Source: Plazaster borealis
Taxonomy: Eukaryota > Echinodermata > Asteroidea > Forcipulatida > Labidiasteridae
DNA length: 64,000 nucleotides
Assembly (NCBI GenBank): GCA_021014325.1
Contig: CM037460.1
Span: 18,023,486-18,087,485 of the forward strand
Direction of reading: 5' to 3'
The notes under the pieces are model-generated. The model was not told the DNA's origin. It made no database searches and worked only from the letters and a program-made list of their open reading frames with translations. The first letter of the stretch is position 1; each line of letters opens with the position of its first letter. Shown piece after piece: positions 1-11,800 of the stretch. Made by a program: the position numbers and the translations under genes.

Positions 1-98
1 ACCACTGTCCTGTACATGTACATGTTTTTTTTAATGAACTGCGTGGTCTGATTGTAGTTAACAGTAACAGCTGAATGTCTCTTTGTTTTAATACTCAG

Positions 99-1188
99 AT
101 GTTTAAGACGTTACACAATGCTTATGTTGACATGCTCTGCAACCCTCTATATACACCAGGAGAAAATATCAAGTCCAAGTAAGTGTCAAACTCAACTCTG
201 TATTTTGTTCTCTCCCGTCATACATGTACCACCATCTGCCATTTTAATAGACACAATCGGCGACCGGAGTTACGTGACTCATAGTGGGTATACATGTACA
301 ATGTAAACAAACCAAGCAGCCACGCCAAGTGTGCATGGAAAAGCCTGGCTTCTTCCGCACCTACGGCAGAAGCACTCGAAAGCAACCATGCTTTTCCATT
401 TCCACGCACACTGCTCGTAGCTTGCTTGGTTTGTTTACATCGTATACCCACTATGAGTCATGTGACTCCAGTTGCCAAATTTAAAAACGTGTATTATTTA
501 CATTATGGCAACACAGCAACTGTCTTTGATCTGAGGGATTCAAATTTAAGCGGTCACTTGAAACTGAGCAAGTTATTTTACCAGACATTATTCAAATCTA
601 ACTCACAAATTGCTTAATTACTTCTGAACAGTGAGAACTAGGGAATGTGTAGACAGGCACAGATACATGTAATACACAAAAAATATGCCAGGTTTGAACC
701 CGGTAGTATTATAGCATTCATACAGGGCTCGAGTTTAGGGTGAAAAGCCACAAGGGCTTGTAGCTCAAAATCTTTACTGGACCCTTTTTTTTTGACAAGA
801 CCAGAATTGAAATGAGAAGAAGAAGAAACAATGTCCATTAGATACAGTTTAACATTTGAACTATTTTAATTTGAACTAGCATTAGGGAGAAAATTTATCT
901 CATTTGAGTTATGGGTATGTGTTATTCTTCAATACTCGACAGAATTGGAAGAGATTTATCAGACTGAAAGTCAACAGTTATATAAAAACACAAGACCTCC
1001 GGACTTGACCAGTCATGAGTTCATTGGCCCGATGTTAAAATCACTGGCCTCGGGCCTGCAGTCCAGTGTAAATTTTGAGCCCTGCAACAGAAAAACTTAG
1101 GATATTTTGATATTTTAGTCCCTAATTTCCTCTTCTTTTTCATAGGACATTTGACAACACAGTTATGCAGATGATGGTTCAAGACTGA
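99..1188 (+). CDS. TRAPPC2L: TRAPPC2L, C-terminal exons (trafficking protein particle complex subunit 2-like)
   Basis: Two exons, 99-178 and 1146-1188, join in phase (acceptor ctcag before 99, donor gtaagt at 179, acceptor catag before 1146) and end at TGA 1186-1188. The 40 encoded residues contain LHNAYVDMLCNPLYTPGE and then TFDNTVMQMMVQD, which match the C-terminus of vertebrate TRAPPC2L (LHNSYTDVMCNPFYNPGD...FDNMVTSMMIQVC, from memory). The family is a small longin-fold subunit of TRAPP tethering complexes that act in ER-Golgi and Golgi traffic. About 100 N-terminal residues lie left of the window, so the ATG at 99 is an internal codon and not the start. The intron (179-1145) carries two inverted-repeat elements. 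The gene converges on PABPN1. No convincing poly(A) signal was seen just after the stop. Confidence 0.9.
253..472. mobile_element. Palindromic MITE, family M, in the TRAPPC2L intron
   Basis: The left arm (cgacyrgagtyacgtgactc, then atagtgggtatacatgta, then aatgtaaacaaaccaagca) is answered in inverse orientation at about 418-470. The centre is itself imperfectly palindromic around ggcttcttccgc. A second, half copy lies at 2990-3130. No coding capacity. Confidence 0.75.
724..1085. mobile_element. hAT-like non-autonomous element, family F copy 1
   Basis: The element begins cagggctcgag and ends tttgagccctg, inverted termini of the CAGGG type usual for hAT elements. Inside the right end is ggcctcgggcctgcagtcca, shared with the copies at 29486-29833 and 50949-51892. 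It sits in the TRAPPC2L intron. Confidence 0.75.
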
Positions 1189-1320
1189 CACTCCTCTACA
1201 TCAAAGAGAACTCTATCATATTGACCTCTTGCAGACGTGGAACGCATCTCCACAAAATGCCCTTCCACCCTTTCTGATGAAGAACCATCTTGTCTTTTGC
1301 CAATTCAAATACATACAACC

Positions 1321-1500
1321 AGGGCACAATTTCATAGAGCTGCTTAAGCAGACATTTTTGCTTACAGATTGTGTGCTTAGCAAAATTAAGCACGGAAATG
1401 GGGCATGTTACATGGTATTTTGGCTGTTAACCTTATTCTGGTAAGCATGATTTTGTTTTGTTAGCTACTTTTTCTGCTCAAGCATAGAGCTGCTTGCCAG
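1321..1500. mobile_element. MITE family A copy (degenerate right end)
   Basis: Starts gggcacaatttcatagagct and gcttaagcaga, and carries the family core catggtattttggctg...ccttattctggtaagcat. The right terminal repeat is degraded. It starts about 130 bp after the TRAPPC2L stop, so it is probably in the 3' UTR or just beyond. Confidence 0.7.
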
Positions 1501-1691
1501 TAAGCAAATTTTGGTGCTCATAAACGATCAAGAAGATGTTAACAGCGTGTGTTTGTACGTTAACAATAATGCATTAATATGTCACTCGTCTGCTTACATG
1601 ATCCACCGGCAAGTTAGCTGTCCTTTTGCTTTGCAATCGGTTAGCAGTGTTTATGAAATAGAAATTCTGCTATTAAATAGCCGCTCTGTGA

Positions 1692-1862
1692 CAGGCCCAA
1701 TTTCATAGAGCTGCTTAAGCACAAAAAATAGCTAAGCACAACACAATTTTGCTTACCAGAACAGGGTTACCAGCCAAAATACCATGTCACATGTACAATT
1801 TATGACTGGTATCCTGCTCATTTCTGCTAAGCAGAAAATTGTTAAGCAATATTTTCTGTATA
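1692..1862. mobile_element. MITE family A copy, right end missing
   Basis: Begins caggcccaatttcatagagc and runs through ggttaccagccaaaatacca and gctaagcagaaaattgttaa, then stops at tattttctgta without the terminal agctctatgaaattgggccc. The core is in the opposite orientation to the copy at 1321. Confidence 0.75.
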
Positions 1863-1879
1863 TTTGGTTTGCGGTGGTC

Positions 1880-2290
1880 ACAACTCCTTTCACGAGGCGG
1901 GTGGTTTGAGATCAGAGTTTCCTTCTTCTAGGAGGGCTGCCTTCCCAGCTTAACGAGCCCCTCCTGCCCGGGTTTGGAATCAGAGTACTATCTCCTAGGT
2001 GGATTACCTCTCATGGCTGACGAACCCACCTAGCCGGAGCTATCTGGTTTTAAGGCGCCAGAAACTCGCCTTTCACACCTCTGCCCACGGTTTAAAACAG
2101 GTATCTGCTCTTGAAGCCAGGCAGTAGGAGTTTGACTACGGGAGGCTATTTGAGAGGCAGACCATGGGACATTTTTGAGGCAGGAAGTAGGGCTCAATAC
2201 TTCACCCCATCCCGGTCAATCCATTGATCAAGTCATCATTATTGGTACTGTACTCGGGTAACATGGAAGTGAAGATCTACGATGAAGGCC
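1880..2290. other. Unclassified stretch of higher GC content
   Basis: About 400 bp, richer in G and C than its surroundings, with repeated phrases such as cttctaggagggctg and tcctaggtggattac. It has no long reading frame and no terminal repeats that I can see. It may be a fragment of an old retroelement. I cannot name it. Confidence 0.25.
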
Positions 2291-2295
2291 TATCA

Positions 2296-2491
2296 AGGGC
2301 CCAATTTCATAGAGCTGCTTTAAAGTAGAAAATATTGTTTAAACATTTTCTGCTTAGCAAAAATAAGCAGGATACCAGTTACAAATTGTACATGTGACAT
2401 GGTATTTTGGCTGGTAACCTTATTCTAATAAGCATAATTTTATTGTGCTTAGCTAATTTTTGTTCCTAAGCAGCTCTATGAAATTAGGCCC
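2296..2491. mobile_element. MITE family A copy, full length
   Basis: Both termini are present: gggcccaatttcatagagct at the left and agcagctctatgaaattagg at the right. Internal core gtacatgtgacatggtattt then ggctggtaaccttattct. About 196 bp, non-coding. Confidence 0.85.
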
Positions 2492-2497
2492 TATTCT

Positions 2498-2886
2498 TAA
2501 AGGGACACGTTGCCTTGGATCGGGCGAGTTGGTCTATCAAAAGCATTTGTAACCGTTTGTTATAAAATGCATATGGTTAGAAAGATGTTTTAAAAGTAGA
2601 ATACAATAATCCACACAAATATGTCTCGAAATCGCGTGGTTTTCCTTTTACATCGTGAACAAACACGGTCGGCCATTTTGTGTAGTCAACATTTTGACTC
2701 CACAAAATGGCCGACCGTGTTAGTTCACAAAGTAAAAGGAAAACCACGCAATTTCGAGGCATATTTGTGTGGATCATTGTATTTTACTTTTATAACGTCT
2801 TTCTAACCATATGCATTTTATAACAAACGGTTACAAACGCTTTTTTTTTACCAACTCGTCCGATCCAAGGCAACGTGTCCCTTTTA
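2498..2886. mobile_element. Full-length palindromic MITE, family L
   Basis: Left end ttaaagggacacgttgcctt and right end aaggcaacgtgtccctttta are inverted. The arms (about 190 bp each) pair almost throughout, including cacggtcggccattttgtg against cacaaaatggccgaccgtg, which meet near 2690. The flank is a TTA/TAA-type site. Open frames on both strands here are a result of the palindrome and not genes. Confidence 0.9.
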
Positions 2887-2989
2887 GTTAAAGTGTGTCG
2901 TACTTGCACTGACAGCCAGGGACACTTGACACAAACTGGCTCAACTGATTACCAGAAGCCCATAGGCAATGCACTAAGCCAATTACATA

Positions 2990-3130
2990 CAATCGGCGAC
3001 TAGAGTCACGTGACTCATAGTGGGTGTGCAATGTAAACAAACCAAGCAAGCATGAAAAAGCAGGGCTTCTTCCCACCTTATGGCAGAAGCACTCTGGAAG
3101 CAGCCAGGCTTAGGCTTATCCACGCACATT
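2990..3130. mobile_element. MITE family M, left half only
   Basis: aatcggcgactagagtcacg and the following gtgactcatagtgggtgtg and gtaaacaaaccaagcaagc match 253-330. The inverse right arm is missing. Confidence 0.65.
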
Positions 3131-3237
3131 GTGACTCTGGCCACTGATTGTGTTTATTTTTCTTCAAGAATTTTATGTGATCCGAGGCATTGCATGGTGG
3201 AGTATCGATATGTATTGTTTGTGGTGTTAACACGATG

Positions 3238-3877
3238 TGATAATATCTACTTTGCTGTACATGTATAGACCCATTGCACAGCGCACTTACAAGTGCCTAT
3301 CCCGTCTGCTATTTTGGGAGTCAATGTGTACACAAAGGAATTGACTCCCAAAATGGTTGTCACGCATTGTGCGGAGGTGCGTTCCGCATTGTGCAAGGGG
3401 TCAAGAGGATGTAATAGCCAGAGGGGTGTCTGGGTGTCTTTTGGACACCCTGCTTTATCTGTCATTTACATGTAAATGTATTGCAAGTGAACAATTTTTA
3501 GATTTCCAGCAAATTTGGACACCCTTTTACCAAACCCTGGCTAATGAGAACCTGCCCTGTTTATCTGCTGCCACTCTTGACGGTGACTAGAGCAGGCTTT
3601 TGTCAAAATGTTGTTTTCAATATACCTCGGCGAAAGTAGAACCCTGGTTTCTCTATATACTCCGTTGTAGTAGATAAAACAGCAGCACAAGATTCTAATC
3701 TAAATCTAAATTGGTAGTCTCCTGGTTTTTGATGTATATCTACTCCACAGCAGTAGACAAACAAGCTAGACAGGGTCTTTTATGAACTAGGTATTCTACC
3801 GATCCACAATTTACTCTGCAGCAGTAGGACAAATTCTAAAATGAACGTTGTACACAGCAAAGTAGATATTGTCATAC
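3238..3877. mobile_element. Inverted-repeat element of about 640 bp
   Basis: gataatatctactttgctgt (3238) is repeated in inverse form as acagcaaagtagatattgtc (3853). An inner short palindrome, attttgggagtcaat...attgactcccaaaat, spans 3311-3354. No coding capacity is evident. The boundaries rest on one pair of about 25-bp repeats. Confidence 0.55.
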
Positions 3878-3908
3878 TGCAAATCGAAAATATTATGTAC
3901 ACATGGAC

Positions 3909-4082
3909 TGGCTTAATTTGGTCACTAGTGCATGTCTATGCACCCCAAGGGACTGTGGGTGACCAGAAGAGGGTCCTATTTCCCGAGGCCAAAGGCCGAG
4001 GAAAATAGGACTCTCTTCTGGTCATTCAATGGCCCAAGGGGAGATAGACATACTTTAGTGATCAAATTATGCCAATCCATAT
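3909..4082. mobile_element. Short MITE with inverted ends
   Basis: Left tggcttaatttggtcactag and right tagtgatcaaattatgcca are inverted. Inner arms gtcctatttcccgaggcc...ggccgaggaaaatagga also pair, giving a cruciform-capable element of about 170 bp. Confidence 0.7.
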
Positions 4083-4266
4083 GTGTTTTATAATTCCACA
4101 ATTAACTCATGAGCTTTCCACCATGAGCAATTCAACAATGAAAGGAATGCTTTTAATTTCCCCAGATTCAGTTGTTTAAATTGCTGTTCACTGTTAACAT
4201 CATGAGAAGACGCTGTAGCCAGTCAAAAATATTTCCCGCAAATTCCGCACAGGCAATGTCTTGACG

Positions 4267-4380
4267 TGCGTCTAGTTCACGGTGGCGCAAGTTTCATGCA
4301 CTGGCCTATATTATTGAACGCCATGTGACCACATTTCAGCCAACCAGAATACAGAACCAGGAAGAAGTGTGTTACAAAGT
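4267..4380. repeat. Dispersed repeat, copy 1
   Basis: The stretch containing ggtggcgcaagtttcatgca and agccaaccagaatacagaac recurs at 26508-26600 with the same order of blocks. Class unknown. Confidence 0.6.
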
Positions 4381-5176
4381 TTTGAACTTGAAGCATACAA
4401 GTTATTCCCAACACTCTTCGTTAGGTTTTGAGATCAACTTGCAAGCTCTTCTTTTTCATCAAGTAGTCACACATGTATTAGACACAAAGAAGAGAGGTAA
4501 CTGACACGGATGTATATGTTGAAATTTTATTGGCATCTTCTTTCAAATAACAGGTCAACAATTGTAAACATCTGGGGCCAGTTGCTTTTTTTTAGGGTTC
4601 AACTTTCTCCAAAATATGTTTTGGTGAAGAAAAGGAAGAGTCTTTAGATCCTGTTGATTTTAAAGAGTTTGAATAAGCATATTTATTGTATGTATTGTTT
4701 TTTTCTTTCTAATTGCCCTTTTTATTATGTAACTCCTTTACTGTTATATTTAACATGAAATGTAATGAGAAAAAAAATGTAAATATTGAAGTAATGAATA
4801 AATAAATAAAAATGAAAGTATGTACGTAAAAAAGACACCCAATTTCTGTTTTATCGTCAGTCATTTAATAAAACTCAAGACAGCAGATTCAGTCAGCTGA
4901 ACATTTAAAAAAAAAGACCATGCAACACTTAATCCTGCTAATACTTCCTACAAAGTAACCCCACTGAATACATTTTTATTTCTTAAATTTTTAAAATTGT
5001 TTTCCTGTAAAATCAATATCAATTTCAAATGGGATGTTAAAATTTTGCCATGTGATCACGGAAAAAAAAAAAATAATTGCTGGGATAAGGTAGATATTTG
5101 ACTGAAGGAGGTCATGAAATAAGGCTGTATTTGTTTTTACCTTGACTTCAAGAGCAGTTGCACCAAAACATTATTA

Positions 5177-5385
5177 CAGGGTTTGCCCTTAACTTGTTCA
5201 GTGACTATCCAGGAGGACCAGTTAGCTTGTCATTCCACTGGTTCCCCCAGTCCATACTTTATATTAAATGGGATGCTTTTCAACACTGAGCAAGTCAGAC
5301 AGACCACTTGGAGAGACTTTTGACTGGTCCTCAGGTGATTTAACCGGCATTTGGCCAGCGGACCACTGTTAAGGGAGAACGCTGC
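5177..5385. mobile_element. MITE with inverted termini
   Basis: cagggtttgcccttaac at the left is answered by gttaagggagaacgctg at the right (inverted, 2-3 mismatches). About 209 bp, no coding sequence. Confidence 0.55.
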
Positions 5386-5667
5386 TTCAAGAAGCCTATC
5401 TAGCTCACAACCAACAAAAAGACGAAAGGGGGAAAAAGACCACCAAAAACAAAGCAAGGTGTGGGCTTGAAGTTTTACGAATACCTGTAGAATGTCTCAT
5501 CAGTAAATTATTTCTTTTCAAGAAATGATACGGCATGAACAAGATTTCAAGGAACAGATGTATCAAAGGTATCACATTCTGATTAATGCTAGTCACATAC
5601 CTCAAAATTCCTTCGTCTCAACAGCTGGTTTAGATCGGGAAAAGCAAATTTGTTTTGCATTTTCACT

Positions 5668-5677
5668 TTTATTTATT
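5668..5677 (-). terminator. Overlapping poly(A) signals for PABPN1
   Basis: On the - strand this reads AATAAATAAA, two overlapping canonical AATAAA hexamers about 130-140 bases after the PABPN1 stop codon. A T-rich stretch follows nearby. Position fits a short 3' UTR. No transcript evidence. Confidence 0.5.
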
Positions 5678-5808
5678 TTTAGGTTTTTTTTACATTTGTT
5701 TAGAAACAGTTCTTTGACAAAGAAGTTATTGGCATGCACACAACATTTCCTTCAATATTGAAGACTTTTAATAAAAGCCCCAAATATACGTACAATTTAA
5801 TTTTTTTC

Positions 5809-5845
5809 TCAGTAAGGGGAATACCTGGTGGTGTAGCGTCTCGGT
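5809..5845 (-). CDS. PABPN1: PABPN1 terminal micro-exon
   Basis: After acceptor cttcacag the exon completes a split Arg codon and reads [11 protein letters not shown] then TGA. Exon 5 ends with AG before a canonical donor (gtaaga at 8034-8039), so the phase fits exactly. The final -YSPY matches the vertebrate C-terminus (SWYSPY, from memory). If intron 5 is retained, translation stops at once (TAA 8036-8038) and loses these 11 residues. Confidence 0.88.
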
Positions 5846-8800
5846 CTGTGAAGAGAAAGAGAGACAAGAAGGTGGTTATTAAGATTGTCGTTTTTCTGCA
5901 GGACCCTCAACCTGTTTGCACCAATCATTAAACAGGGATGAGTTTTGACAACTTTGAAAATTCCTGAAAAATGGCTCACTGAACCAGGTTCTCCTTTATT
6001 TTAGACCCAGAACCACCCAGATGTTACAATTCAGGAGGTTTACAGACTCTGTGCATCACCAGAAATACAAAACTACAGTTTGTTTTTTACCATTTCGTGA
6101 CTGTTTAACTTCTTTCAAGAAAATTTTGAGATTTTGAGAAAATCCTGAAATCAGGAAACATCCTGAGAAATCGCACCCCTGGTTAAACAACCTTACCTTT
6201 TCCCAATATATTTGGGGGATCAAATTCTATACACAATCAAGATAAAACCATTTAGAATGCCCCAGATAGCACAGTAGGGCTTTTAAAACCAAAGATAAAC
6301 ACCACGTAGAAAACATTCCAAGGCCCTCATTTCATAGGGCTCAATTGGTCATCGAAGTTGCAAGAAAATGATGAAAGAAAAAACACCCTTGTACAAATTT
6401 GTGCGCTTTCAGATAGGAATAAAAACTTCTTGAAAGAAGTTTTTATTATTTTAGTGAGAAATTACCTCTTTCTCAAAAACTATGTTACTTCAGAGGGAGT
6501 CGTTTCTCACAAAGTTTTACACTATCAACAGCTCTCCGTTGCTCGTTACCAAGTAAGTTTTTTATGCTAATAGATATTTTTAGTAATTACCAAACATGTA
6601 CAGTGCCTTTAAGCACTGTATACTCGGTACTTTCCCAAGTTCTGTGAACAAAATCCAGACCTCATTTCAATTCAGCTGGCTTTGGCTAAACTTTCAAAAT
6701 TTGGGTCCAGAATGCCCCCCAGTTGTGAAAAATCCTGAGTCGAACCCTGCAGTGCTTATGAATTACTTTTGAACAGATAATCAACACATTTTAAAGAAAA
6801 TTATAAAAAAATTCTGATATAAAAAAAATGAAATAAAAAAATGAACTGACCAGTATTTCAAAAGAAATATTTTGTAATCCCTGATTATTGTGTTCCCTTT
6901 CTCTTGATTTTGATCACACCAGAAGATGAGGATCAGTTACTTACCACGTTGGATTTAACCAAGCCTCCACATATCCACGAAGACACCTTTCCCAGTCCCA
7001 ACCTACAGTTTCATTTTTCTCATCTCTCTTACTCTTTCTTTTATTTTTTACTTTTTTTTATTCTTATTTTTTTATTTTTTTTATTTTTTTATTCTTTTTG
7101 CTATTTTCTCGTTGGTGCAAAAGAACAAGAAATTAGGATTAAAAAGTAACAGGACATCACATTTAAACACACATAAATCATAAAACGTATGGTTGACCCG
7201 CTGATTAAGTTGAGTGCATATTGGTGGAATGTGACGTTTTGTGGTTGAAGCACTGTGCTAGCCCCCACCAATAAACAGCTTTACCTTTGCCTCGGATTTT
7301 AGAAGTGAGAGAAGCTTAAGTACATCAATTCAGCTGAAAGAATTTTTAACTTGAATCTATCCTCGATCACAGTCCGACATCAAACCATTGGGACTCTGAT
7401 TATGGTGGCATTTCTGGGACCTCGGAATTTAGTTTACCAGTGCAGTCCCAACGGAATCAAACAAAATATGGTTGGATTTGGAGGAGTTTTGCAGACCTGG
7501 AATTTCATCTTTGAGAGGGCAAGGCCATTCCCATTTTGCAAAGAGCACTTCCATTGGAAAATCTTAAAAATTCTATGGGAAACTTTTGGAGGGACACCAA
7601 GGCCAAGACCAGGGGCAACAGAGGCCATGGCCTCCGTGGCCTGTGTGTAATTCCAGGCCTGGTTTGGGGTTAGGATTCGGACACCAATAAGGATTAGTAT
7701 GCTAGAAATAATTCCGTGAAGACCTTTTTAAATTGGAGGCCCAAGTCTCCCACCACTGGATTCCATTACAACACAATTTATCTGAGATCAGGCTCTAGCT
7801 AGTATTTATACCAAATACACTCGACTGTCAGGACTTAAACATACGGCCATCTTATAATCCCAGCTAATTTCACATGATCAGACAGCCATCCACACTAATA
7901 TTCATCAACAACTTTAAGTTAACTTCACAGAACTGTATATTTCTTGTGCATTCTTGCAATTACCTCCGAAACTATTCATCTGAATTTATTTCTGAATCCA
8001 TCAAGAATTTGAACATCGTCGTATACCGAAGTTTCTTACCTATATCTTCTTGGCCTGTAACCAGAGTAGGCAGTATTTGCATAGGGACTGTAGCCACCGC
8101 GGTAGGATCTGCTGCCTCGGAATCGCCCACGTCCGGGTCGGTCTGTGGTTGAGATGCCAGGCCGGTTGGTTCGTTTTAAAGACACCTATAAACATGTTGA
8201 CAAAGGAAATCTTTAGATACAGGGTATTGGAGATAACAATTTTTTTAATTGTAACACGCCCTTAACCCATCCCAACAATAGGAACAAAAATACCTTCAAC
8301 AAAATAAAACAAATAGGCCTAAATTACTATGTTAAAATATCCTAAAGTTAAAGTAAAAAAAATAAACACTAAATTTATACATAATATTTAATTAACATTA
8401 GGCACCACAATCCAGCAACGGAAAAGAGTACACCCAATGATCTACCTACTGAATGCAAGAAAAGTCCCATCAGATCAGAACAACAAACATTTTTTCATCC
8501 TCTACTACTGTCAACAAACTCAAGCACCATTTCGCATCAGGGCCCAATTTCATGGCTCTGCTTACCGTAAGCAAAGAATCAGCGCTTACAGAAGCAGGGG
8601 ATTCCACGCTTACGTCAAACGTATTTCACAGGTTAGCAGGGAATTTCTGCTTGTGCGCTTGCATCGTCCACGTTACTAGGCATTCTTCGCTTACACAGCT
8701 AGCGCAGAAATTCGGCGTTGCCCTGAAAGCGAAGAATGGTGATCGCAAGCGCAGAATTTGGCGGTAAGCAGAGCCATCAAATTGGGCCCCGTTGGATTAT

Positions 8801-11800
8801 ATTTGAGCATTTTTGAGCATGGTCAGTGTTTACATTGTACCTGCTATTAAACACTTCACTGGGACAAAGGGCCAATCTCACCAAGCTGAGGAGAATATAC
8901 TGCTCACCAAACTCCACTGCTAAGCGACAAATTATCGAGGCACTGATTGTGACAATATAAACTACATGGTACAGTCAACCCTTGTTATAAAGAGGTTCTG
9001 CTTATAAAGAGGTTAACTGCTTATAAAGAGTTCATTCTAAAATCCTGAATCTCATTTCTGCTTTGTTTCTTTGTTTTGCTGTCCTCCTATAACAACATTG
9101 CTCATTATAAAGAATATTATATTTGGTTTTTACCCATACACCGATGTGTGTTAAGCACTGTATACTCAGTACTTTCCCGAGTCCTGTGAAAAACAATCAC
9201 AGGCATATTACTCGGGTGGGATTCGAACCCACGACCTTTGCAATTCTAGAGCAGATGTCTTACCAACTAGACCACCGAGATTGCCCGGTAGCTAGAGGCA
9301 GTTCGAATCCTATATTTTAGCAGCGGGGACCGCGACAATTTAATAGATGTTAAATTTGCATCGGGGATAAAGAATATTATATTTGGTTTTACCCGTACAC
9401 CGATGTGTGTTAAGCACTGTATACTCAGTACTTTCCCGAGTCCTGTGAAAAACAATCACAGGCATATTGCAAATTTAACATCTATTAAATTGTCGCGGTC
9501 CCCGCTGCTAAAATATAGGATTCGAACTGCCTCTAGCTACCGGGCAATCTCGGTGGTCTAGTTGGTAAGACATCTGCTCTAGAATTGCAAAGGTCGTGGG
9601 TTCGAATCCCACCCGAGTAATATGCCTGTGATTGTTTTTCACAGGACTCGGGAAAGTACTGAGTATACAGTGCTTAACACACATCGGTGTACGGGTAAAA
9701 AAACCAAATATAATATTCTTTATCCCCGATGCAAATTTAACATCTATTAACATTATAAAGAAGTAATTTTGCCAGTCCCAGCGAGAGTTGACTGTATTTG
9801 GCCTGCTTCTGTTGAGCATGAATTTTCGAAGTGGCTTAGGAAATGTTTCTGTACACCAGAATACAATGCAAATTTGGAATCTAGGGGCTTTTTCAAAACC
9901 TCAGCCCAGGCTCCGGCTTCTGGCTGTTTGATGTTGAAGCCCCGTGCAGAAAGCAGCACGTTGCTCCAAAAATTGATGCCAGAGCCCAAACCGGAGCCAG
10001 AGCCCCAATCTTGGTTCAGAAAAGGTCAATGGTCAAATAAACAAGGTGTATACATTGACTTCAATAAACAATTTGCAGTACAAGAAAAAAGTAACTGAAG
10101 GTTCAGGAGAAACTTCCAAGAGTTTTTTTCTCTCACCTTAATCTGTCTTCCTTTAAAAAGTGAGTCGTCCAGAGCTAAGGCAGGCTGTAACATATCCTTG
10201 TCAGAGAACTCCACGTAAGCAAACCTGCAACAAAGAAAAGAAAAATTACATATTCATTTCCTGGCAGGGTTATAAGGGATCAGGATTTTGTATGAAGCAC
10301 TTTGGGCAATGGCAGGCTCTACTCTCTACATAGAAGCATGTGTGTGCTTTAAAAAAAAAGCCACTGTTGTGGCATAGTGAGGTGTAGGTTGTCTCGAGAA
10401 ACACGCTGATTCATGTAGCAAGAGGGTTGCTTGGCTGTATGCACAATGTGTACACCTGTGCTAGTTTACACTTTCATCTTGTTACCATCTTTTGTTGTGT
10501 CCCCTTGTCAACCATATCAATCATGACAACTGATTTCATTATGCTAAAAGGGGACCTGACTATTTTCCTTCTTGCCTCTGTTTGGTGCCATTGTTTTCGA
10601 TGGGAGAAAAGTAAGATGACCGCACCATGATAATGTGGGGAAGAAAAAAACAAAACCAAAACTGGCAATGCATATAAACAAAGTCAATAAAAACTCCTAC
10701 AGTTTCCGAACGGTAAAAAAAAAGATAACATCCTGCCTTTTTCTGACCAAAACATCGCGGTGTTTAAGTACAATTGTTTTTAACTGCATACTTTGCTCAG
10801 TGGTGGGGACAAATCCCAAGTCCAGTGCTCAGTTTCATAGCACTGCTTTAATCACACACACAAAAGCTAAACACAAAAAAATTACGCTCACCAGTATAAG
10901 GTTACCAGCCAAAATACCATGTCAAGTGTACCATCTGTAACTGGTATCCTGCTCATTTGTAATTAACAGCATATTGTTAAGCAATATATTCTGCTCAAAG
11001 GGTAAGTATACCTTTGGTTTTTGGAGCTGTTCGATTGTTTTAATCCTATATATAAATGTAGATATACAATAAAACTAACCCGTGAAAATTTCATTTCAAA
11101 AGGTTGGCGCGTTTTTGATATATCACCGAAAATCCGGAGCGGTTATGTCCACACAGGAAGAATAATCCGTCATTGGAATACACAATCAGAGAAAACTTAC
11201 TGACACTAACGTTTCTCAGATTCAAATTTGGGAGATAAAAACTTGTACCTTTTTACATAACCACATTACTTCAAAGTGAAATGATTCTCAAAATGCTTTA
11301 TACTATCAAAAGCTGCTGTACTTCTAACCAAGTAGGTTTTTATTGCCATTAATTTTAAGAGTGATTACCAAATGTATACCTTCCCTTTAAGCAGAGCTAT
11401 GAAATTGGCCCCTGTTGAGTTGAAAGAGGGATTTTTGCTGGACTCCATTTTGCTGACCGACTATCAATTGTATGCTCAAGTGTATATTCACCTCTTGTTT
11501 TTTTTAATGAAAAAATAACGATTTCCTGAACCTACCACCTCAAGCAACCACTTACCCCTTAGGGTGACCCGTGAATTTATCACAAAGGATAGTAACTCGG
11601 TTGATGAGGCCGCAACCGTGGAAGTGCGCTTCTAGTTCTTCGGCTGTTGTTGAATAATCAACCTACGGGGGTAAAAACAGGTCAGTTTCAATGTCAGCTG
11701 AAATTTGAACAGTGGTAATCAGAGAAATTTAGAGGGGTCATTTTTGACCCCACTGAAATATCTTATGACTTGCTTCAGATATGCATACTCCTTCAAAAAC

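Noticed and set aside
2577..2806. Paired 60-66-codon frames on both strands
   Set aside because: They mirror each other because the segment is a palindromic MITE.
9211..9290. tRNA gene
   Set aside because: A and B boxes and a B-loop stem are present, but the anticodon arm is poor and the unit recurs with a fixed SINE tail and target duplications.
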